Below, in pieces: positions 44,601-56,559 of a stretch of 64,000 nt of DNA. Under the pieces are notes generated by a model that saw only the letters and a program-made list of their open reading frames with translations, had not been told where the DNA came from and ran no database searches. Origin of the DNA: Chlorella sorokiniana (Eukaryota > Chlorophyta > Trebouxiophyceae > Chlorellales > Chlorellaceae); NCBI GenBank assembly GCA_025917655.1, contig CP084613.1:3288001-3352000 (forward strand), read 5' to 3'. A program made the translations under genes and the position numbers. The number at the start of each line of letters is the position of its first letter. Positions within the stretch are counted from its first letter, which is position 1.

Positions 44601-47600
44601 GAGGGGTGACACGCCTTGGATCAAAGCATGCAGGAGCAGCCACAACCGAGGACCGAAAGAGAGAAGGAGTGGCACCCGATCCTCCGCAGGGAGAGGGCTG
44701 CCCGCCAGGTGGCTCCCCGTGTGGTGTGGTGCTGGGCCCGGCCAGCGCGGAGCTTGCCTCAAAGTACTTGACCAGCTCGCGCGGCTCAAAGCGGATGCTG
44801 CCCTGGAAGTCCGCCAGCTGGGCGTCCTTGGGCACCACCATCACGCCGCCGTCCTCGGTGATGTGGCGCACCAGGCCCCTGATGTTGCGCAGGTCGCCTG
44901 CAGCCGGATTGGCGCAGGGTGGGGTGGGGTGGGGGCGGTGGGGCGGTCAGGATAAGCGACAAGAGGTGCTTACAGCAGCGGGAGGGCTGGCAGAGGCAGA
45001 GGCCCGGTTGGGAGCACAGCTAACTAGGCAGGCATGCCAGGCAGCCGCCCGCACCCTCCACAATCAGCACGCGGTCGTTCTTCTCAAAGGAGGCCGCGGC
45101 TGCCGCGGCTGCCTCGCCGCCCTCCGTTTGCAGGTTCTGCACCAGGCTGGCCAGGTCGCCGCCCGCAGCTTCGTCCGTCTGCGCACAGGAAAGGGGGCTG
45201 ATCGAGAGGTGCAGATCCTACCTCTGCTTGCTCCCACCCAAAAGCACGGTCGCCGGGCACCAGCAGGCGCCGCTGCTGCCCCCCAGCGCCCCGTGCGGCA
45301 CGCCGCCTCGCACCTGTGCCGCGGCATTGAACTTCTGCAGCTCGTCCAGCGGCGGCAGCGCCTCCTGCAGCTCCAGGCTCTTCAGGGCCACCGTCTTGAT
45401 GAGGTAACCCTCCAGGAAGCGGTTGTTGCCGTTGAGGATGTAGTACACGTCGCCGGTACCGCGGTCCCGCTGCTGCACCACGTCCAGCCGGTGGCTCTTG
45501 GCCTGGGGCAGGGGGAGGGGGCGAGGCCGCGCTGTGAGGCAGCCGCGCAACCGTGCTGGTTCTGGTCTGCGCTGTTCAGCAGCGCAGGTCCTGCATGGCG
45601 GCTGCAGCCTCCACCAAGGGCTCCACCCTGGCCCCACAGCCAACCCCCTTCACTTGTCCCAGCGCTGCCATCAGGCAGTTCCCGCGTCTGCGCCGCCCCT
45701 GCACACGACCGCACCTCGTCGGGGTTGAAGGGCTTGGCGGGCGGCTTGACCTTGGGCTGCTTGCCGAAATTGGCGCGGACGTCCTCGGGCTTGCGGTTGG
45801 CCATGGCAGCCAGGTCAAGGCGTGGCACCACCTTGATTGTGCACTTCTGCTCTCGGGAAGCGGAGAAAGGGACGGGGAGGGTCAGGCGCGGCAGGGTCAC
45901 GCGCCAGCGCGATGGGGCGTTCATCGGTGGGCGCGTGCATTGGCAGGGCGGGGGAGGGGGAGTGGCGCAGCTGCGAGCTCACCTGCACCGAGCCATCCAC
46001 ATCCACCACCCTGGCCAGGTCGCCCTTGTACAGGCCGTTGCGGATGCGCACCCAGGAGCCCACCTCTGTGTGAGGGAGGGGGCGGCGGCAAAGGTGACGC
46101 ACGCTGCGAAAGCACGCGCGCCTGCAGCGCCCGCAGCAGCACGGCTCTGCAAGCAGCATGCGGGTCGGGGGCGGGGCGTACCAATGGCGCGGCTCTTGTC
46201 GCGTGGTACGGTGATGGCATCCACCATCTCCTTGATGGGCACCAGTGTGGGCGGCTTGGAGCCGTAAATCATGCGCAGCCCCTTGAGGGCCTCCTTCACA
46301 TCCGCATCCTTGCGTGCCTCAACGTAAATGTAGCCCTGCAAGGGGTTGGTGTGTGTGGGTGTGTGGGTGTGTGTGTGGGGGGTCAGGAGGTGAGGCCGTC
46401 TGCAGGGCAGCCGCTGCCTGGCTGCTGGGCTCCCTGATAGATCCCTGGGCCCAGGCACATGCCTCAATGTGGCGCGGATGTTCGTGCGCAGTGTGTGCGG
46501 CGCGCTGAGCTCGCAGCGTACCTGCGACCCCCTGCGCGCGCGCGTGACCCCCCTGGCCCCCCCACACACACACCCACACACACACACACACCACACCCAC
46601 ACACCCACACCCACACATACACACAGCCCCCACACCTTGAGGTGGTCCTGGCAGAAGACCGATTTGATGAGCAGCGGGGTGCCCTTGCGCGCCAGGTCGT
46701 AGCACTTCTGCAGCAGGCACACCACCGCCTCGCGCTCCTGGCCCTCGCCGCACCGCACCACCCAGAGCTTGGGATCGTTCACGGTGGGCATCAGCGCCTG
46801 CTGCCCCACCGCGCCGCTGGCAGCCTCGTCGCCGTCGTACTCGCGCGCAAAGCTGCGGGGGCGCGCGGCGGCAGGGGTCGATGGCAGGTGGGCTTGCAGG
46901 CCGTGGCAGCCAAGGGAGGCTGCCTGCAAGGCTGCGAGCCTGTTGCGTGCAAGGGTCCTGGAGGAGGAGCACGTGCGTGCACAGGCGCTGGCTCTGGGCC
47001 GGGGCTCACCTGCGGTTGCCGTACCGCTCCTTGATGAACTTGTCCAGCTCCTCGGGGTTAGGCTCGTTGTCGCGCGCAGCCGCCAGCTCAGCCTCCCGCA
47101 CCTGCCGCCGCATCTTGATCAGCTCCGCCGCGCTGGGCATGTCCTCCCCGCGTCGTCAATCAGGTCGTCCATGCCCTCATCCTGCGGGGCATGCAGGGCC
47201 AGGGTGTGGGCCACCGGGCCTGGCCGACCACGCAGGGCACCAGACGCTGCGCTCAACGCCACGGCCCTGCAGCCAGGCAGAGCCTCGCTTGAGCGCCAGC
47301 TAGCCATGCCGCAGCCCAGGGCTTGCCTCCAGATCGTCCTCATCCTCGTCGTCGTCAACCTCGGCAATGTCGTCGATAAAGGCTGAGGCGCGCATGCGCT
47401 TGCGCCCGCCCCGCCCATCGTCGTCATCCTGCGCCCAGGGGCAGCCGGGATGCCTGATGCACAGCTGCCCTGCAGCTCGAATCCTTCCCTAGCCAAGTAG
47501 CACCACGTGATGTGCAAAGACAACAGCAAACGATGTCGGGAGAGCGGCAGCACAGCCCCACCTCCTCTGCCGCGTCGTCGATGAAGCCGCTCCGCTTCTT

Positions 47601-48000
47601 CTTCTTGCCCTTGCCCTTTGCGTCAGCCTTGGCGGTCTTCTCATTCTTGCGGTGGCGACCAACATCCTCCTCATCCTCTGATGCCTCCTGCAAAACAAAA
47701 AATGCATAGCGTGCACCGGCGGACGTTAAGGCGCTGGGCGTTTGTCGCTGCCGCCGTGTCTGCCCAGCCTGGCAGCGGCGCTCTGCGGGGAAACCGCTAT
47801 GTTCCCAGCTATCACATGGACTGGTCTTGACATGCAAATTTGCCGAGACAGCCCAGCAGGCCAGGTTTTCACAGAGCGGAGATCGTCAGGCAGGGTTTCT
47901 CTCGCCCTGTTACAAACGGAAGCGCACCTCAGAGTCCTGGTACTCTTCCTCCTCCTCACTGCCCGCTTCAAACTCTTCTTCGTCCGATGCTGGCGGCATT
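41608..48000 (-). CDS. SPT5: Transcription elongation factor SPT5 (DSIF large subunit)
   Basis: The start MPPASDEEEFEAGSEEEEEY opens an acidic N-terminus (48000-47340) with basic KKKKRSGFIDDAAEE patches. The NGN domain follows: KLWVVRCGEGQEREAVVCLL, IKSVFCQDHLK, GYIYVEARKDADVKEALKGL. KOW domains: VRIRNGLYKGDLARVVDVD (about 46050), DLRNIRGLVRHITEDGGVMV (44890), VKVVHGQYVGETGMVVRVEG (44550), VGDMVDVVDGPLKGARGTV (43730) and ITIRKGAYRGMRGRVISATA (42950). The C-terminal repeat region is Thr-Pro rich (TPLHPGI, TPMHYS, TPLHPGM, TPAYDPAW, GTPGMYAAAGTPGMYAAA), the usual CDK9/kinase target. It ends with a last KOW (SLIGWRK). With SPT4 it clamps RNA polymerase II for processivity and capping. Frame breaks at 47146-47149, about 41890 and 41824-41829 each need one added base. 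Head to head with PDS5. Confidence 0.95.
46348..46380 (+). repeat. GT-rich simple repeat at one end of an SPT5 intron
   Basis: (GT)n with G interruptions; in the SPT5 transcript (minus strand) it reads CA-rich and sits just before the splice acceptor near 46337. Confidence 0.85.
46562..46625 (+). repeat. CA-rich simple repeat at the other end of the same SPT5 intron
   Basis: (CA)n with C interruptions; in the transcript it reads GU-rich and starts just after the donor near 46637. It is complementary to the CA-rich stretch at the other end of this intron. Confidence 0.85.
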
Positions 48001-48249
48001 GTGCCACACCGTCTCGCTTCGGCCTCGCCTGCCGCCACGTCTGGCTTGTGATCAATGGCTGGCAGCCGAGACAGGCCCAGTCGCAAATGCAGCTGCCCAT
48101 CAATCCAATGTACCTTCCTGTCCTTCAGTGCTGCGCGCCCTTTGTGTTTGTGTCTCGACCCGCATCGCCTTCGAGCCGCCCTCGCTAGCTGCAGATGACT
48201 GACACACACAGCCATTTGAGCAGCTGCGCGTGGCTGTCTTGAACGTAAA
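48001..48249. promoter_or_regulatory. Bidirectional 5' spacer SPT5 (-) / PDS5 (+)
   Basis: Only 249 bp separate the two start codons, so the two genes must share a promoter region. No named element recognised. Confidence 0.5.
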
Positions 48250-51200
48250 ATGGGGCGATTCGACTATACAGCCGACGATGACACGCACCAGGAAATAGAG
48301 CGGGTCGGTAGGAAGCTGTTGTCGCCGCTCAAGGGCAAAGACAACCTCCTCAAGCTCCTCAAGGTCAGGCTAGTGGCGGCGACTGCGCGCAGGCTGCTGG
48401 GAGGCTGGTCCACTTGTGATCGCTGACCCCAAGGTGCCGCCATGTCTCCCGCAGTCGGCTGGAGAGAGCCTAGCCGAGGCGGCACAGAATTCTGAGGGTG
48501 CCAAGCTTGCTGCCCGCGACCTAGCCAAGGCCCTGGGGCGCCCCGAGTTCCTGCGACACAAGGACAAGGTGTGTGGGATGGTTGCCGACTCCCTGCAACC
48601 TTGCTTTGGCAGCAGCGCTAGGGGCCACAACTGTGCAGGTGCCCGCCAGTGTGCTCGCCGCCTGAAGCGCTGTTGCAATCATGCTGCGTGCAGGAGGTGC
48701 AATTGTACACAGCGCTTGGCATTTGCCACATTTTGAGGTTGAATGCGCCGGACACACCCTACACAGATGAACAGCTGCAGGTACACTGGGCGCCTGGCCT
48801 GAGCTGGGTGGCTGGCATGAACCCGTCCCGACCTGCTGCACTGCATGGCATGTGTATCCATGAGCAGCACTGCTGAGCAGGTTCCTGCATTATCAATCTG
48901 GCTGCAGCTCATTTTCGACCTGTTCAACCGCGTCTACGCGGAGCTGGAGGACAGCGCCTCGCCTCACTTCCAGCTATGCATGTCCATTCTGGAGACCGTC
49001 GCCCAGGTGGGTGCTTGCAGCGCAACTGCAGCCGCTGATTGGCAGCACGTGTTGTGATTTTAAGAGCACTTTTTGTGCACTTGGGGTGGTGAAAACGATT
49101 GGCATTCGGCGCGCGCTTGCCGAGGTTCTTGCCGCAGGTGAAGTGCTCGCTGCTCATCCTGGACCTGCCAAACGGCGAGGAGCTGGTATGCAGCTTGTTC
49201 AACACGTTGCTGGACGCCATCAAGTGGGTTACTGGTTTGGGCTGCTGGCAGCTTCCCCAACAGTTGCTGGATGGGTGCTGTGTGGGCCTGCCTGAAGCAT
49301 CCCTGTGCCTGGGAGAGCTGCAGCGCTCGCCTCTATTGCCCGCTGACGGGGTGCTCAGCGCCCTGCTTGCAGCGTGGACAATGCCGACGCGCTGGAGGGG
49401 ACCGTGTTGGAGCTGCTGCGCGGCATGATTGAGGAGGCCGACGACCTGCCCCAGCCACAACTGGATGCGCTGCTCTCCCGCCTGCTGCCCAGTGCGGCCG
49501 CTCAGCGCCTGCGGCGCACGCGCTGGTGGCGGCACTGCTGCAGCGCACCGAGACCACGGTGCAGCCGCACCTGCAGAGGTTCCTCAAGGCGCTGCTCACG
49601 GGCAGCCGGACGGACAGCGAGCTGCGGGATAATGCTTACGAGCTGTTCTATGCGGTGGGTGCGCGACGTCGCGAGCAGGGCTGGCTGGGAAGGGGCACTC
49701 CTAGCGCGGAGGTGCGAGTTGTGGGCGCAGGCCGAAGGACAATGAGGTGCCAGGCTTGATCTCCTGCCTGTGATTTGGGTGCTGCTTGCGCACAACAGGT
49801 GCACGAGACGGTGCCTCAGGCACTGCTGCCGCTGGAGCCGCAGCTGCGTGCGGAGCTTGAAGAGGAGGCGGATGCAGGCAAGCGGCGAGCGGCGGTAGAG
49901 CTGGCGTCAAAGCTGCTGGCGGCGCGGCCAGGAAGCCGTGCTCGTCTGCTGGACGAGTATGAGCCGCTGCTGGGGGCGCTGCTGGGCCGCAGCACCGATG
50001 CCGATGTGAGTACATCGCCCCGGCAGTCCTTGGCAGCGCAGAACGCTCGCTGACATGCGTGCGGCCGTGCATGTGACGGGGTTGTGGCTGCAAGATGTAC
50101 GCGTGGATGGCACCAACCAGGCATGCCTTGTGCTTGTGCTTGCCTGTTGTCCAGGCCACGGTGCGGCGCAAGGTGCTGGAGGCTGCCGGGGACCTGATGG
50201 AAGCGTGTGCAGGGCGCCCGCAGCAGCAGGCAGAGGTGCTGCGAGCGGCGGTGGGGCGGCTGCACGACCCCGATGATGCAGTGCGGCGCGCCGCGGTAGG
50301 CGCAGTGTGCCGCCTGCTGCAGCTGCACCCGGCCTGGCGAGGAGCACCAACACTGATGGGCGCGGCCCCGTGCTCAGCCTAGCCTACCAACGGCTGCGCG
50401 ACAAGAAGCTGTCGGTGCGGCGCGAGGCCGCCTCTCAGCTGGCGGCGCTCCTCCGCGCCTGGATTGCGGCGGCAGAGGAGGATCCCGCGGCGGCGCCCGA
50501 GCCGCGCGTTATGCTGTCCCTGCCCCTTGTCGTTTGCAACTGCGCTGTGCGCGACCCCGAGCTGGGGGCGCACGTGTTCGACACAGTGTGGCGGGCTGGA
50601 ATGTTCCCAGCCAAGATGGCGCCGGCCGCCGTGGCGCGCTACTGGGCCCAGATGTGGTTCCAGGCTGGTGAGGACGGGGCAGGAGATGCCAGTGTTGGCC
50701 TGTCCCTCTCTCCCCCGTTCCATGCTTGCTGTCCCAGACCACCCTCACGGCCAGTGCGGCTTGTTCCTTGCTGCAGGCGATGACAACCGGCCCATGCTTG
50801 TCCAGACCCTAATGGGCAAGGTGCACATGCAGCAGCACGTGCAGCGACTCATCTCGCTGCGTGCGGCGGTGAAAGACCAGCGCACGGCCAGCCTGGCGGG
50901 TGCCGCCAGCTCGGCAGGAGGTGGCGCTGCCTCGGCCTCAACTCGTGGCGGCGACGGCGGCGGCGGGCAGCGCCCGCCCGCCGATCCAGAGGCGCAGCTC
51001 CAGATGTGCACGTCAGAGATTGCTGCGGCCCTGCGGGATGTGACCAAGCCAGAGGAAGGTGTGCTGGATGCCAGGCAGCTGCACCTGCCGTCCGTTTTTC
51101 TTTCCTGCCGGCAACCTCATGGCCTCCGAATTCTTCCTATCCTCCTGCTGATCGCAGGCCTGCACAAGCTGCTCGAAGCCAAGGACAACCACATTTTCCG

Positions 51201-54200
51201 CGGCCTGTCCACCTTGGCAGCCCCCGGCTGTACGTTCAGCGAGGCAGCGGCAGTCGGCAAGGATGTGCTGCAGCGAGTGGGTTCCAAGGGCCCCGCAGCC
51301 GAGCTTGCGCGTGTGCTGGTCGCGCGCATGACACCCAACCTGCTGCTGCCAGAGGCGCTGCATGCGGCGATGGAGGAGGCGGAGCAAAGCGACGACGGTG
51401 CGCGGGATGCAGCTGGTCGGGAGGGCTTTGCTTGAGGGACGTTTGTGTCAGTGACTGCTCGCTGCTCTGTCTCAGCAACACCCCTTTGCTTGCATGTCTG
51501 TGCCGCCCGCAGTCCAGCGCTTCCTGGTGGAAATTGCGGGCGAGGTGCCGCTGCTGCTGGCCCAGGTGAGGTTGGGGCTGTGGCTGCCCCAAACAGCGCG
51601 CTTGTTTGCACAGCGGCCCCAAACCCCTGTTCTCCACTTCAACCATGCATGCCCGGCTGTGTGGCTCCTCTCTCCCGCAGAGCCTGGACCAGGTGGCGGC
51701 CATGTTTGAGGGGGAGGACCCGGCGCTCTGCGAGTGCGCCGCCAAGGTCCTGTCCCGGGCTGGGCAGGGCATGGCCAGGCACCGCCTGCGCGCCAGCCAG
51801 GACGTCCCCCCGCAGGTGGGTGCTCAGCCGCAGCTGCGGCTCGCTCACGGTGCTGCTCGTCCGCCATGCAACCCTGACCGCCTGGCTGCTGCGCCGCCGC
51901 TTGCCGCAGCTGGTGGAGCGCCTGAAGGGCATGTGCGCCGAGGGCGGCCCCACGGCAGTCAAGGCCGCGGTGAAGGCGCTGGTGGTGCTGCTGCCGCGTG
52001 GCGAGGCTGAGGGCCTGGCCGGCGACCTTGCTGACCAGCTGCTGGCGCGCCTCAAGGTCGGCTGCGCCTTCTGGGCAGCTCTGCTGTGGGCAGCTCTGCG
52101 GTGGTGTGTTGCAGCGCATCGCTGGCCTGCGCGCACTGTCAGCGTCCGGCAGGTCTTGGCAACCCTTGAGCAGCAGCCCGGCCTGCTTGCTGCCTGCAGG
52201 ACCCCGCAACGCTGCGGCACCACGGCCGCCTGCTTGCAACGCTCAAGGGGCTGTCCATGGTGGGCCGACTGCTGCCCGGCGTGTTTGAGCCGCGGGCGGA
52301 CGAGGTTCTTGACTTTGTGGTGGGCGACCTTATGGAGGCAGACTTGAGCAGGTGGGCAGGCTGGCTTGGTTGGGCTGCGGCGGCGCTGTGCTACCACGCA
52401 TCAAGCTGCCGGCGGTGCCGCCAGCTTTGAATGCGCGCACGCTCACGGTTGCTCGGCTTGCGCGTGCAGCGGCAAGCCGCTGCCGGGCGTCGAGGCGGCG
52501 CCTGCAGCGGCGGCTGGTCGCGTGTGGCGCCGCCCCTCGGCGGTCGTGGCCATCAAGACGGCGGCGTTGCGCACGCTGTGCCAGGCTCTGGTGCCAGACA
52601 ACCCCAAGGCCTCTTTGTCGCAGGTCTGAGGAGCGGACTGTGTTGAGCCGCATCGACAACCATGTCGTATCTGTGCTGTTGTTCCTGGTCAGGGCTAGAT
52701 GTCTGAACCACCATTCTTACACCCCCAACACACACACACCAGGCCATGGTGGAGCGTGCCACCCTGGTGTGGGAGCTGCTGGAGCCGCTGATGGACACGG
52801 ACGAGGGAGAGGCGCAGTTCCAGCCCTTCCAGCTAGTGTGAGCGGGATGGGTGGGGCGGCGCATGCCCGGCACTGGCGCTGGGGGCGAGCCATGCCTTTG
52901 AGGATGCCCTGCCTGTGCCTCCGGTGCAGCTTCCCAAAGGTCAGCGATCCCGAGCATGCCGAGCTGCAGCGGGAGCTGCACGCCAAGCGGCGCCGCACGT
53001 CGGGGCCCGGCAGCGAGGAGCTGGAGGAGGAGGGCGATGAGGAGGGCTACCTGAAGTGCACAGGTGAACCCTTCGCGGGCCGCAGCTGCCCTGTCAGGGC
53101 GCTGCATGATTGGCGGATTCTCGCCAGTCGGCTGTGCTGCATGCAATGCTCCTGTGAAACGAACATGAAACAGTTCTCCCAGCTTGCCATCCCCGGCTCG
53201 CAGATGGCGCGTGGGTGCGCTTCTCCGCGGTGTGCGGCCTGCTGCGCCTGGCGCGCGCGTTTGACGCCGCCATGCCCGCCCCGCTGTACTCCAACCTGGC
53301 GCTGACGTTCCAGGAGCCGCTTGTAGAGCCGCGCCGCGCCATGACCCTCAAGCTGCACAGCATGGTGTCCTTGCTGGCGAGCAAGCGAGAGGTGGGCTGT
53401 AAGGGGGCTAGGGGAGAGGGGGAGACGGAAGCTCTATGTTGCGCAAGGCGCTGCTGCATCAGTCACCCAAGACTCTTATAATGGCACACGATACCCCCCT
53501 CCCCCGGCTGATTCGCACGCAGCCCGCCTTGGCCCAACGCGCGGCCAAGTACGCCGCCATCCTGGCCTTGTTTGCGGTGGACCCGGAGGAGCGCAACCGG
53601 GGGGTTTGCATTACGCACGCTGAGGGACTACGTGCTGCAGCGCAGGTGGGGCGGCAGGGCAGCGGGTGTGCTGGTGCAGGCTGCCCAGCTGCCACAGCAA
53701 CTAGCGCACGATGTGCTGGTTGCAAGCAAGTCGGCGCTGGTGCCACGCTGCAGGCGTGTGGTGGAGCGCCTAGCTGCGACCGCGGCGGCCACAGGGTCGG
53801 GCGGGGGCAGCCTGGTGCAGGAAATGCCCGAGTTCCTGCTTGCCTTCCTCGTTTTCTTGCTGGCACACCACCCAGACTACCCCACGCCGGAGGTGTGGCG
53901 TTGCATGCCGAGGGGCATCGGCAGCCCTGTAGTAGGAGCCTGCTAAGAAGAGGGAGGGACAGCACACCATGTTGGCCTGCGTTTCACTTGTGCCCCCATG
54001 CCTCGCATTGCCTTTGTCCCGCAGCGCCTGGAGGAATACAGCCAGGCGGGCGAGGAGGAGCAGCTGGAAATGTATGGGGAGGGCGGGCCCTATGCCCCCT
54101 TCATGGGCATGCTGCAGGTGGGCACCGCTCGCACTGCCCGCAGGCAGCATGCTGCACGGGCTTACCGCTCATCTGTGGCCTGCTGTGTGCGCTCCCGCCA

Positions 54201-56205
54201 CTGGCTCCCTGCCCCATCCCTTACTGCCCCAGTTTGCATTGGAAGCACTGACAGTGCCAGCGGAGCAGCCCACAAGCCCCGCCGAGGTGGCCCGCCTGCT
54301 GCCCCCGGCCATCAAGCTGCTGCGCACGCTCAAGTTCTGCGACGACGCCTGCTCAGAGCCGCGAACAGAGGTGGGGTGGGAGCAGGGCAGCCTAGGGTGG
54401 TGCGCCGCGGAGGTTGGGGGGGGCTGCTGGACGGCGCGGTGCATGGTGAGGTTTCTCGCTTTTTCTGGGCCTGCAGCTTGGTGGGACCCTTGCTCAGGCC
54501 AGGAGCGCCCAGATTGTGCTGTGCACCCTTCCCGCATGCAGGAGGCGCATCAGCTCTGCGACCTGGGGCTGATGCTGCTCAAACAGATTGCTGACCGTTT
54601 GACAGGTGGCAAGGCGCTCGAGCCTGCGCGCTTCCCTGGCCAGATCGTGCTCCCCCGCCTGTGCTACAAGTTCAATGCGGCGCACCAGCGTGAGTGGGCA
54701 GGCTGACTGGGACTGCTGCCTTGTTGGCTGGCCTGCCGCCCGTGACCAGTGCTTGCTGCATTTGTTGGCTGGCCGTGCATCGTGGCTTGCTGTCCAGCCT
54801 GTTGATGCTGACGCAGCTCCTTGCCTTACACCCTCTCCCCTGCAAGCAGACAAGCGCGCGGATGGCAGCGACCTGCCCCCCGCACGCTTCTTCTCGCCAG
54901 GCCTGTACGAGGGCGACCTCTTCCTGCGCAGGTGGGGCCTGCTGGGGCATGCGACCCAGCCCGGCTTTGAGCGGTGCTGCAACCTGTCTAAAGGGACAGC
55001 CTGTCCCATAGCGGCCCGCCTGGTGCACAAGTCCAAGCCTGCCGACGCCCTTCGCTGCCAACGCCCATTCCTGCTGCAGGATGCTCATTCCCCGCCTGCC
55101 AGGCCCTGCAGCCAAAGCCCGCAAGGGCCGCTCCAAGCCCAGCAGCCAGCGGCGCGGCGCATCCGGGAAGGGCTCTGATGGCGCAGGGCTTGAGGACGAC
55201 GTGGCAGCTGATACGGCGCGCTCCATGGACGGTAAGGCCTGCCCGCGCTTGCTGCTAGTTGAAGCCGGGGTGGCCCGCTTTCCGCCTGTTTGCCGACATT
55301 GCGCGTAGCTTCCTTGCGGATCCAATGTCTGCAGAGGACGCTTCCGTGGGACCCTCAGCGTGCGCTGATGCTTCAGACGAGGAGGACGAGGGGCAGCAGC
55401 CTCTGGGCAAGCGCAAGGCCCCAGCCAAGCAGCAGCGCCAGCGTGGCGGCAGCAAGCGCAGCAGACCACGGCAGGAGCTGGAGGCAGGGGACAGAGAGGC
55501 TGAGGGTGCTGGCGCGGCGGCGGCAACAGCAAAGCGTGACAGCGCTAAGAAGCCTGCCGGGACACCCACGCGTCTGCAGCCACGCCGCGGCGCCAAGAGC
55601 GATGTCGCAGGCAAGCTAAAGGACGCGTCTGACCTGGAGGAGGGGGATGATGAGGAGGAGGGCTGGGAGGAGGACGAACAGCCGGTTCAGCGGCAGAAGC
55701 GCGGCAGCGGCCCTAAAGCAGCTGCAGCAACGCAGCGTGAAGGCAAGGAGCACAAGGCAGGCAGCGACCCTGGCAATGCCCTGCTGGGCAGCCCAGTCGG
55801 GGGACAAGCCGGGGAATAGAAGGGGCAGGCGCAGCGGCAGCCAGGGAGCTTCGAGCCGGAACGGATGATGAGCAGGCGCCGACACCCGCTTCTGGCCAGT
55901 TGCCGCGGGCGCAGACGCGACAGCAGCGGCAGGATGAGGAGAGTCCAGGCCAGGAGAATCGTGCTGCCAGCAATGGTGCTGCTGCGCGACACAGGGGGCG
56001 CGGCAAGGCCAAGCAAGCTGTCCCCGCCGCCGAGAAAAGCGCCCAGGCTGCCAGCACAGCCAGACCCTCCAAGCAGGGAGTCAAGTCTCAGCTGAAGCGG
56101 AGGGGGCGTGAACAGCTCCCGCCACATGCTGACTTGTGGAAAGCTCGGCATCTCCTTTCCCTCAACACATCATCGTTTTTCCGCACTGCACATACCGCCA
56201 CCTGA
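48250..56205 (+). CDS. PDS5: Sister-chromatid cohesion protein PDS5
   Basis: Exon 1 is 48250-48363 (MGRFDYTADDDTHQEIERVG). Later blocks follow the PDS5 order: LLSPLKGKDNLLKLLK, LAKALGRPEFLRHKDK, LYTALGICHILRLNAPDTPY, LIFDLFNRVYAELED, FQLCMSILETVAQ, CSLLILDLPNGEELV, LEGTVLELLRGMIEEADDLP, YELFYA and, mid-protein, LAYQRLRDKKLSVRREAASQ. The bulk is HEAT repeats over more than 15 exons. The C-terminus (55260-56205) is a long charged, Lys/Arg/Ser-rich tail (PLGKRKAPAKQQRQRGGSKR) as in plant PDS5. PDS5 binds cohesin and controls loading, release and acetylation. Frame breaks at about 49507 and at GGGGG 55799-55803 are repaired by one base each. Internal exon boundaries are approximate. The last residues before the stop at 56205 look non-conserved. 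Confidence 0.9.
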
Positions 56206-56559
56206 CGCAGATGACCCTTTGGTACTTCCTAATCGACTGTCTGACCGCCCTTGCCTTGAATGTACAGTATGGCTGGCTGCACATGCTGGCCCCCAGTGCC
56301 GCCATGCAGCAACCCCCAGTTCCTGCTCGCCTCTCCTTGCTCTTTCAGCCCTGTTCAGCCAGCTGGATCTGATGCTCCTGCATGCATCTGTAAAGCTTGT
56401 GTGCTGTGGCAGCCTGCAGCCCTTTGGGGGTGCACAGGTTTGGGGGCTCATTGGCCGGGCTTTGGCGCCACCGCATAGCGTGCTGTGCATGCTGAGCTTT
56501 GGACAACATCAACTGGTGTGTTCTTGGGTTCTCGTTTCCTGTTCATTGCACTCCAGAGT
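56206..56559. promoter_or_regulatory. PDS5 3' flank and promoter of vWA copy 2
   Basis: 354 bp between the PDS5 stop and the vWA signal-peptide ATG. It carries the TGTAA at 56389; the remainder shows no coding signal. Confidence 0.4.
56389..56393 (+). terminator. Putative TGTAA poly(A) signal of PDS5
   Basis: TGTAA about 185 nt beyond the PDS5 stop. Right sequence and strand, moderate distance. Confidence 0.35.

Noticed and set aside
44102-46267. A 721-codon open reading frame on the plus strand
   Set aside because: It lies antisense to SPT5 exons and introns, has the skewed composition of a GC-rich complement and no recognisable domain. The minus-strand SPT5 model explains the region.
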